Shown here one piece after another: positions 57,681-64,000 of a stretch of DNA of 64,000 nt; position 1 is the stretch's first letter, and the number at the start of each line of letters is the position of its first letter. The translations under genes and the position numbers were made by a program. The notes beneath the pieces were generated by a model that was not told the DNA's origin, searched no databases, and was given only the letters and a program-made list of their open reading frames with translations. This DNA is from Hoplostethus atlanticus. Its lineage: Eukaryota; Chordata; Actinopteri; Trachichthyiformes; Trachichthyidae. Location of the stretch: positions 2,987,501-3,051,500 of the forward strand of contig JAXDDX010000052.1 of assembly GCA_034670405.1 (NCBI GenBank), written 5' to 3'.

Positions 57681-59190
57681 ATGTTGGGGTCACATGCTTG
57701 CGGCACTTGTATGGCCCTCCTCCAAGCGGAGGACGGCCACGATCAGTGTTCCGCCTGTCTAGGCACGGAACACCTGAGAGAAGGGTTGTCTGACAACCCA
57801 TGCATGAACTGCAGTTTCATGCCGCGGGCATTAAAGCTTGCCAGACTGGCGGAGGTGGAGGGCACCGGTTTGGGGAGCAGTCGGTTGCCCCCATCCGGTG
57901 TAGCTTCAGCACCCAGGAACCCCAAACGCCACAGGGCGGAGTCGGGGGCCCCCCCCTAAGAAGAGACTCAACTCTCTGGCCCTTAAGGTGGACACCCTAT
58001 CATCTGAGTTTGCTCAGATTAAGGCCCTCTTGCTGAACCTCCAGCCCGCTGATGGCATAGCAGCCCCGGCAGTTAGCACCGCCGCTAGGAGCTCCCCTGA
58101 TCGGGAGGAGGATGTGTTGTCCACGGCAGCTTCCTGCAGCCTATTCAATGAGGAAGAGGGAGTGGAGGAGGATGCAACCTCCCATACCTCTAACGTTTTC
58201 TCCCTGGGGACCGAAGGGGGTTCTGCGAATGAGGCAGAGGCTGGCCGTGTCACGGTAAAGCCCGCCATACGTATGGCCTTAGCACGCTTGGGGCTGGACG
58301 AAGCCCCTGTGGCCACTGCGCAGACAAGCGCATTCTTCAGGCAGGTTCCCCAGCCCTCAGCCTTCACTGTGCCCCCCTCAAAGCCTTACATTGAGGAGCT
58401 CCAGAAGTGCTGGCCAGATCCAAGGTCCCTCGTCCATCACACTAGTGACAGTAGGGCTTTGGCCGCTATGCAGGATGCAGGTACCTATGGATTGGATCGG
58501 ATGCCCCCGGTAGAGCCATCTGTTGCCTCCCTCATAGTATCTCCTGACGAAGCTCTCAGACCCGATGCTCGCTGTCCCCGGGTGCAGTGCCGCATGACGG
58601 ATGACCTCCTTACAAGGAGTTATGACATAGCTGCCCGTATGGGCCGCATTGGGAATTCATTGTCACACCTCATACTGGCCTTGTCGCAGACCCTGCAGCA
58701 GTCGGGCGCGGACGCCTCAGCCCAGACCCTCAGCGATGCATCTCTGCAGTCCTTTGCCTTCATGTCTAGGGAGCTTGGTAGGTTGATGTCGACAGTGACC
58801 CTGGCAAGGCGCCAGGTCTGGCTGGCCCAGTCTCCCCTGTCGGAGGCATGTCGTCGGACCCTCCGCTCTCTCCCGGTGGTCCCGGGCGAGATGTTTGGTC
58901 CAGCAGCGCAGCAGGCCCTGGAGCGCAGTGTGCAAGTGGGCCAAGCTAGGCAGCAGTTTGCTGGATTACATAGAGGGCCCTCGCCAGTTCAGAGGCAGAG
59001 ACCCTCTCCAGTGTCGAATCCCAGCCACGCTCAGCCACCTGCTCGCCTAGGCGCAGCAAGGGGCCAGCGCTATCAGGCACGAGGTGACCAACGTGCCCCT
59101 GCACGGCCGACATTTCAGGTGCCAAGGGGACCACCGCCTGGTCGTCGTCGCCCCCCCACGGGCCCTAAGGGCTGGGGGGGTAGGACCTGA
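57681..59190 (+). CDS. DIRS gag-like ORF, split by a frameshift
   Basis: The first frame (57681-57959) encodes 92 residues with a Cys/His-rich start (CGTC, then HDQCSAC and NPCMNC), possibly zinc-binding. It stops at TAA just after a run of eight C (57949-57956). The next frame opens within the same tract and continues from before 57988 to 59190. It encodes coiled-coil-like sequence (VDTLSSEFAQIKALLL) and a proline/arginine-rich C-terminus suited to nucleic-acid binding. A single-base length change in the C run is the simplest explanation. The function as the element's structural protein is inferred from position. The end overlaps the RT frame by about 107 bases. Confidence 0.75.
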
Positions 59191-61096
59191 TACTCCCGGG
59201 CCGGCAGTCGGACGCTTCTCTCAGCAGCACCTCAGCTACTGGGGGAAGCACACCTCCGACCCTTGGGTGGTCTCAACACTATCCAGGGGGTACAAACTAC
59301 AATTCCGACGCCGGCCCCCAGCCTTCAGCGGGGTCAAAGAATCTGTGGTCAGAGACCCCGCAAAAGCCCTGACCCTCAGCCAGGAGGTCAGCGCCCTGCT
59401 ACAAAAAGACGCCATCGAAGAGGTAGGTCTACAGACACGGCTCGGTGGGTTCTACTCAATTTATTTTCTGATTCCCAAGAGGGATGGCGGGTTTCGCCCT
59501 ATCCTCGACTTGAGAGGGCTGAACTGTTTCCTGAAGGTCTTGCCTTTCCATATGTTGCGCACGGCAGAGGTCCTCCAGGCCGTGGCACAGGGCGATTGGT
59601 TTGTCTCCATAGACCTGAAGGATGCATACTTTCATGTACCCATTGCTCCACACTACAGGCGATTTCTTCGCTTCGCCTTCAGGGGTCAGGCTTACCAGTT
59701 CAAGGTTCTTCCTTTCGGGCTTTCCCTAGCCCCTCGGGTATTTACCAGATGCGTTGCAGCAGCCCTGGCACCAATACAAGCCAGACGACTAACCAGTCGT
59801 CCATATCTGGACGACTGGTTAGTCATCTCCCCGACCCGGGAGGGTGCGCTCAGAGACACGTCCACGCTCCTCTCCCATGTGAACCAACTGGGCCTTGTGG
59901 TAAACTACGGCAAGAGCAACATTACACCCAGTCAGAGCATCGTCTACCTTGGGGTAACTCTCGACTCTCAGTCAATGAGAGCCACCCCTTCCCCGAAGCG
60001 GGTGGAAGCCATATTGCACCTCCTATGTCGCTTTCGACAGGGCCAGGTGTTAGAATACAGGCTCTTCCTCCGGCTACTGGGCATGCTGACGGCAGCATCC
60101 GCAGTGGTACCATTGGGCCTACTCTCCTTGCGTCCCCTTCAGATGTGGGTGAATGGCCTCCACTTGGACCCCAAGTGGCACAGACGCAGGAGGGTCAGAG
60201 TGGCGAGGCGGTGCCTCTTCACCCTGAAACCATGGAGGAGGGCATATTTAACCAGTGGTGTTCCCTTGGGAGTCATACCCTCCCGTCGGGAAGTGGTAGA
60301 GACAGACTCCTCCCTGTTAGGGTGGGGAGCTGTCTGGCAGCACAGGACGGCCAGAGGCCTATGGAACACGCAGCAGACGTTGGAGCACATAAATGTGCTG
60401 GAGCTCCGCGCCGTATATGGGGCACTCAAAGCCTTTCTTCCTGCCCTGAGGAACTGTCATGTACTCATCTGGTCGGACAACACCTCAACGGTTTACCAGA
60501 TAAACCATCAAGGGGGCACCAAGTCCAGACAGTGTCTGCGGGTGTCACAACAACTTCTCACTTGGGCCTTTCCCCGCTTCTTGAGCCTCAGGGCCATGCA
60601 TCTCCCAGGGGTGCAGAACTGCGCAGCAGATCTGCTTTCCCGCCAGAGGCCACCCTCGGGGGAGTGGAAGCTCCACCCAGAGGTGATAGGCAGGATTTGG
60701 GGCAAATACGGCAGAGCAGAGGTGGACCTCTTCGCCTCGGAGGCATCGACACACTGCCCCCTTTGGTTCTCCTTGACGGAGAAGACCAGCCCACTGGGAC
60801 GGGACGCTCTGGCTCATGCTTGGCCAGACTGCCTTCTCTATGCCTTTCCCCCGATTCCCCTGATACTCGTGACGTTGGACAGAGTCCAACGAGACTGCCA
60901 CAGGCTACTCCTAGTGGCCCCAAATTGGCCAGGCCGACCATGGTTTCCGGCGCTACTAAGGCTCCTCGACGGAGTGCCATGGCACCTCCCGAGGAGGCCA
61001 GACCTCCTGTCACAACTGGAAGGTCGCATATGGCACCCGGACCCGGGTCGCCTACAGCTGTGTGTCTGGCCCTTGAGGGCCAAGACCCGCTTCTAA
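59084..61096 (+). CDS. DIRS reverse transcriptase / RNase H / methyltransferase-like polyprotein
   Basis: A 670-codon frame. The RT domain (about residues 90-300) has FLIPKRDGGFRPILDLRGLN, the DLKDAYFHVPI motif with its catalytic Asp, and LPFGLSLAPRVF. The active site is YLDDWLV, the YxDD box that copies element RNA into DNA. RNase H follows (about residues 400-530), with ETDSSLLGWGAVW, ELRAVYGAL, WSDNTSTV and the GVQNCAADLLSR end. The last part (EVDLFASEASTHCPLWFSL, LLYAFPPIPL, LLVAPNWPGRPWF) is the segment annotated as a methyltransferase-like domain in DIRS elements. The first ATG overlaps gag; the true start may differ. The frame is intact to TAA at 61094. Confidence 0.93.
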   Translation: MTNVPLHGRHFRCQGDHRLVVVAPPRALRAGGVGPDTPGPAVGRFSQQHLSYWGKHTSDPWVVSTLSRGYKLQFRRRPPAFSGVKESVVRDPAKALTLSQEVSALLQKDAIEEVGLQTRLGGFYSIYFLIPKRDGGFRPILDLRGLNCFLKVLPFHMLRTAEVLQAVAQGDWFVSIDLKDAYFHVPIAPHYRRFLRFAFRGQAYQFKVLPFGLSLAPRVFTRCVAAALAPIQARRLTSRPYLDDWLVISPTREGALRDTSTLLSHVNQLGLVVNYGKSNITPSQSIVYLGVTLDSQSMRATPSPKRVEAILHLLCRFRQGQVLEYRLFLRLLGMLTAASAVVPLGLLSLRPLQMWVNGLHLDPKWHRRRRVRVARRCLFTLKPWRRAYLTSGVPLGVIPSRREVVETDSSLLGWGAVWQHRTARGLWNTQQTLEHINVLELRAVYGALKAFLPALRNCHVLIWSDNTSTVYQINHQGGTKSRQCLRVSQQLLTWAFPRFLSLRAMHLPGVQNCAADLLSRQRPPSGEWKLHPEVIGRIWGKYGRAEVDLFASEASTHCPLWFSLTEKTSPLGRDALAHAWPDCLLYAFPPIPLILVTLDRVQRDCHRLLLVAPNWPGRPWFPALLRLLDGVPWHLPRRPDLLSQLEGRIWHPDPGRLQLCVWPLRAKTRF

Positions 61097-62121
61097 TGGC
61101 TTGTGACCAATCAGTTGTTCAGACTATTCTGAACTCAAGGGCACCTTCCACCAGGGTTCAGTATGCTAACCGATGGAAGCTGTTCTCCGAGTGGTGCAGG
61201 GCACATAATGAGGTGCCGGAGAGTTGCTCAGTGGCTGTGATACTGCGCTTCCTGCAGTCCCTGCTGGATGGCAGTAGACGTGCCTCCACCTTAAAGGTCT
61301 ACGTGGCTGCTATTTCAGCGGGGCATATTCAAATAGGCAACCAGTCAGTGGGGTCTCACTATCTGGTTACGCGTTTTTTGAGGGGAGCCCACAGGCTGGA
61401 CCCTCCACGGGCCATCAAAATGCCCTCATGGGATCTGCACCTGGTGCTAGACACCCTTCGTCAGCCCCCATATGAGCCATTGGGGCAGGCTGAACTGAGG
61501 TGGCTGTCTGGTAAGACAGCGTTCCTACTGGCCATCGCTTCGGCAAAGCGGGTGGGCGAGCTCCATGCCTTGTCAGTAAGCCAGTCATGCATGCGCTGGA
61601 ATGCAGATGGTTCAGGGGTGACACTCTGGCCCAATCCATCCTTTCTTCCCAAAAGGCTGTCTCTCTCTCATGTCAACCAGGTGCTCGAGCTAGCGGCATT
61701 TAACCCCCCAGATGCACTGAGGGGGAATAATGAGATATTGGATCCCCTGTGCCCGGTGCGGGCGCTCAAGGCTTATGTGGAAGCGACTGCTAGCTTGCGT
61801 ACGAGTGACAGTCTCTTCATTTGCCATGGGGGCCACAGGAGAGGAGAGGCCCTGTCAAAGCAGAGGCTCTCTAATTGGATTGTTGATGTGATCTTGAGTG
61901 CTTACAGATCACAGGGGCTACCCGTACCCATAAACGTTCACTGCCACTCTACAAGGAGTATATCTACATCCTGGGCGGCCCTGAAGGGGGTGCCGCTAAA
62001 GGAAATTTGTGCGGCTGCTACCTGGGCTTCGCCATGCACCTTTGCCCGCTTCTACAGGGTCAACGTGGCCGCCCCCCACGCTGTTGCAGCAGCGGTTTTA
62101 CCTTCGCCTTCGGCCCCTTAG
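61097..62121 (+). CDS. DIRS tyrosine recombinase (YR)
   Basis: The recombinase domain occupies the end of a frame open from 59263 to 62121. An N-terminal SAM-like core-binding region (STRVQYANRWKLFSEWCRAH, STLKVYVAAISAGH) is followed by the catalytic half. Visible active-site residues are Arg in SAKRVGEL, the His-x-x-Arg type pair in HCHSTRSIST, Trp in AATWASP, and the nucleophile Tyr in TFARFYRVN. Such enzymes integrate the circular DNA copy. I begin the entry just after the RT stop because upstream residues in this frame have no recognisable domain; the real start, possibly within the RT region, is unknown. It stops at TAG, 42 bases before the internal complementary region. Confidence 0.9.
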
Positions 62122-62162
62122 TGTGGTAAGGCCTTCCTCGTGACCTTGTTGGTATGAGTCAT

Positions 62163-62270
62163 CCAGTGCTTAAGCACCGCCTCTGGCGGTCAGGAAGAAT
62201 GAAATAGAACGAGGGTTACGAATGTAACCACGGTTCTATGAATTCTGGATGACCGCCAGAGTTCTCTGTC
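62163..62270 (+). other. DIRS internal complementary region (ICR)
   Basis: The left half (CCAGTGCTTAAGCACCGCCT through GAATGAAATAGAAC) is the inverse of the element's left tip. The right half (GAGGGTTACGAATGTAACCA through GACCGCCAGAG) is the inverse of the right tip. They meet at AAC (62208-62210), the complement of the GTT present at both ends. This is the arrangement DIRS elements use to complete circular DNA. Confidence 0.92.
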
Positions 62271-62298
62271 ACTCGGAATCATGGCGAGAAGATTCTGT

Positions 62299-62446
62299 GG
62301 GAACAGATTACTGGATGACGGGGGATTTTATACTGGGGGCGTGCCCTACGTCATCCCAGGTCACAGGTGACTTTGTTGGTATAATTACTCGACCTGCGCT
62401 TGCGAGATGGACAAGATCCAGTGCTTAAGCACCGCCTCTGGCGGTC
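62299..62446 (-). repeat. DIRS right inverted terminal repeat
   Basis: It is the inverse of 56780-56927, starting GGAACAGATTACTGG and ending CTCTGGCGGTCA. A unique right tip follows (TCCAGAATTCATAGAACCGT to CCCTCGTT). Confidence 0.93.
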
Positions 62447-62489
62447 ATCCAGAATTCATAGAACCGTGGTTACATTCGTAACCCTCGTT

Positions 62490-63449
62490 TTTTCTGTTTG
62501 GCAGTAAGTGGGCGGACCCAGTCACAATGGTATCCCTAAATCTAATTGGTTACAGTCCTCGTCTTCAGTCCTCTCGCAACCAGAGACAGCTCGCCTTCAA
62601 AGTAAAAGTTCGCTTTTTGAAGGGGTTGGGCTGCGCAGCGGTCAAAAAAAGGAGAGCTAAACTAAATAAATGTGAACCTTCACAAAATGTTTTCGGAACG
62701 CAAGGCAATTTACGTAGAAATTTTTAAAAAAAGCTATTTTTAATTTTGGGATTTTCCAAATTTTAATAAAACAAAGCCTTGGTTTCAAATCGTATGAATA
62801 ATTCCATTTGGGAAGGAAATAAAAACTTAAGCTAAAGAAATAGGAGGGGAAATCCCTTTTTGGCCCCCCCCCCCCCCCAACCCCCCCCCCCCCCCCCCCC
62901 CCCCTTGGCAATCCAGTGTTGCTTTTTGGGTTCGGGTCGGTGGCGAGAGTTTATTGGGACATTTTTTGGGCACCGAGATCTAAACCGAGAGACGGCGGGG
63001 GAGCGGCGGGGACGACAGGGAACGGACAACAACATAAAACCCTCCGGCACATTTGGATCTGACGGCCCCTTTCAACACCGAAAACGATGAAGATGTTGAC
63101 ATGGACCCACTTTTTTAACAGACCCAATATCTGCCCCCCGTGAGTGGTGAAGGGGATAAATAGTGAGCTACGGATCTGGAGGGATATCGAAAAGGGCCCG
63201 AGTTTAATGTGGCTGCAAATGTCATCAGGGGAAACCCTTGTAATCCTCTTCTCTATGGTGAAAAAACGAGAGAGAGGAAATGTGATGCGGTAAGCACTTT
63301 TCCACTTACCCCATAGAGCTACCCAAACATTGAAACACAAGGTGTTTATCTTATCTTTTTAAACCTTGTTCCAGTAATAAGAACACTGAGGTAATGTTTT
63401 GAGTAGTTCTAGCTAGCTGCTGGTCAAGACAGTGTATTTCTACATGCCA
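62490..63449. other. Unassigned sequence with C homopolymers, probably low quality
   Basis: No gene or known repeat is recognised. C runs of about 15 and 24 at 62864-62904 are separated by AA, and the DNA on both sides has single-base runs of unusual frequency. Frames here are Gly/Pro runs or short and meaningless. Confidence 0.5.
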
Positions 63450-64000
63450 TCGGTTCGCCGGTGCGAGCTCCATGCCCATAGTATGCTGTTCAATGGTTAT
63501 GGTGACACTCTGGCCCAATATCCTATTTTCTTCAAAGCTGTTTCTCTATGTCAACCAGGTGTCGAGCTAGCGGCATTTAACCCCAGATGCATGAGGGGGA
63601 ATAATGAGATATTATGATACCTTGCCCGGTTGAAGTGGCGCTCAAGCTATATGTGGAAGCGATGCTAGATTGCATAGAGTGACAGTTCTCTTTCTTGCCA
63701 ATTGGGGCCACAGGGAGGAGAGGCCTTCAAAGCAAGGCTCCTTAATTGGATGTTAGATGTTGATCTTAGTGCTTCACAGATCACATGGGCTACCACGTAC
63801 CCATAAACGTTTCACATGCCACTCTCAACGGAGTATATCTACAATCCTGGGCGGCTGAAGGGGGTGCCGCTAAAGGAAATTTGTGCGGCTGCTACCATTG
63901 AGTTTCGCATGCACCTTTGCCCGCTTCAACAAGAGTCAACGTGGCCGCCCGCCACCTGTTGCAGCAGCGGTTTTACAATCTTCGCCTTCGGCCCCTTAGT
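63450..64000 (+). pseudogene. Second DIRS tyrosine recombinase fragment, riddled with indels
   Basis: The block aligns along its length with 61560-62122 of the DIRS element (for example GAGCTAGCGGCATTTAACCC, GGGGGTGCCGCTAAAGGAAA, CGGCCCCTTAGT). It has many one- or two-base gains and losses but few substitutions. The frame is destroyed many times over. It ends at the window edge right after the recombinase stop codon. Whether it is a genuine old copy or a badly called duplicate of the first cannot be decided here. Confidence 0.85.

Larger units (their letters stand above)
56762..62489 (+). mobile_element. DIRS-type tyrosine-recombinase retrotransposon, near-complete
   Basis: A 5.73-kb element with GTT at both ends (56762-56764 and 62487-62489). 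It has 148-bp inverted repeats (56780-56927 and 62299-62446), each carrying CCGCCAGAGGCGGTGCTTAAG, and an internal complementary region around 62163-62270. It encodes gag, RT/RNase H/methyltransferase-like and tyrosine recombinase frames in overlapping arrangement. DIRS elements copy through RNA, form a circle and integrate by recombinase without a target duplication, which suits the absence of flanking repeats. It lies upstream of the macroglobulin-like exons, on the opposite strand. Apart from the gag frameshift, no breaks were seen. Confidence 0.93.

Noticed and set aside
59263-61096. Treating the upstream part of the 952-codon frame as a separate protein
   Set aside because: It is an alternate frame of the intact RT/RNase H region with no recognisable domain. 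Only the part after 61097 shows recombinase motifs.
1-64000. CRISPR arrays, bacterial operons or phage-like genes
   Set aside because: No direct-repeat/spacer array and no ribosome-binding-site gene clusters are present. Introns, SINEs and microsatellites show vertebrate DNA.

Overview
The window looks like teleost fish nuclear DNA. It has intron-rich vertebrate genes with consensus GT-AG splice sites, long CA/CT microsatellites, tRNA-derived SINEs, Tc1, hAT-like and TTAA-type DNA transposons, and a DIRS-type tyrosine-recombinase retrotransposon of a kind common in fish. The species cannot be named from the sequence. All three recognisable host genes lie on the minus strand.

Positions 1-21.2 kb hold the 5' part of usp2 (ubiquitin-specific protease 2) with two alternative coding first exons. 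The long-isoform exon (20353-21123) and the short-isoform exon (10407-10562) both end in phase 0 at a GTAAGAG donor. The catalytic exons were not found and probably lie left of position 1. The rest of this segment is repeats: a 2.74-kb hAT-like element with a perfect 8-bp target duplication nested inside an older repeat, a second hAT-like MITE, a broken Tc1 transposase and a recurring foldback repeat.

Positions 21.2-36.5 kb have no confidently recognised gene. They hold microsatellites, a Tc1-derived MITE, a 48-bp perfect hairpin, a CRE/CCAAT/X-box cluster at 30.5 kb with a small ORF of unknown meaning, and a 1.1-kb element bounded by TTAA.

Positions 36.5-46.8 kb carry a complete tbcel gene (tubulin folding cofactor E-like). 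Eight coding exons give 431 residues. Two 5' non-coding exons lead back to an ETS/CRE-type promoter, and the first contains two short upstream ORFs.

Positions 48.8-55.1 kb carry the 3' half of an alpha-2-macroglobulin-like gene: 16 exons covering the end of the macroglobulin region, CUB, thioester (CGEQ) and receptor-binding regions. The most 5' recognisable exon is one base too long, and no further 5' exons were found.

Positions 56.76-62.49 kb are a near-complete DIRS element on the plus strand. It has 148-bp inverted repeats, gag (one apparent frameshift), RT/RNase H/methyltransferase-like and tyrosine recombinase frames, and a textbook internal complementary region. The last 1.5 kb contains homopolymer tracts and a second recombinase fragment full of small indels, which looks more like poor consensus than biological decay. 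I did not find a convincing undescribed system. The most informative items are the DIRS architecture, the alternative usp2 starts and the nested transposons.
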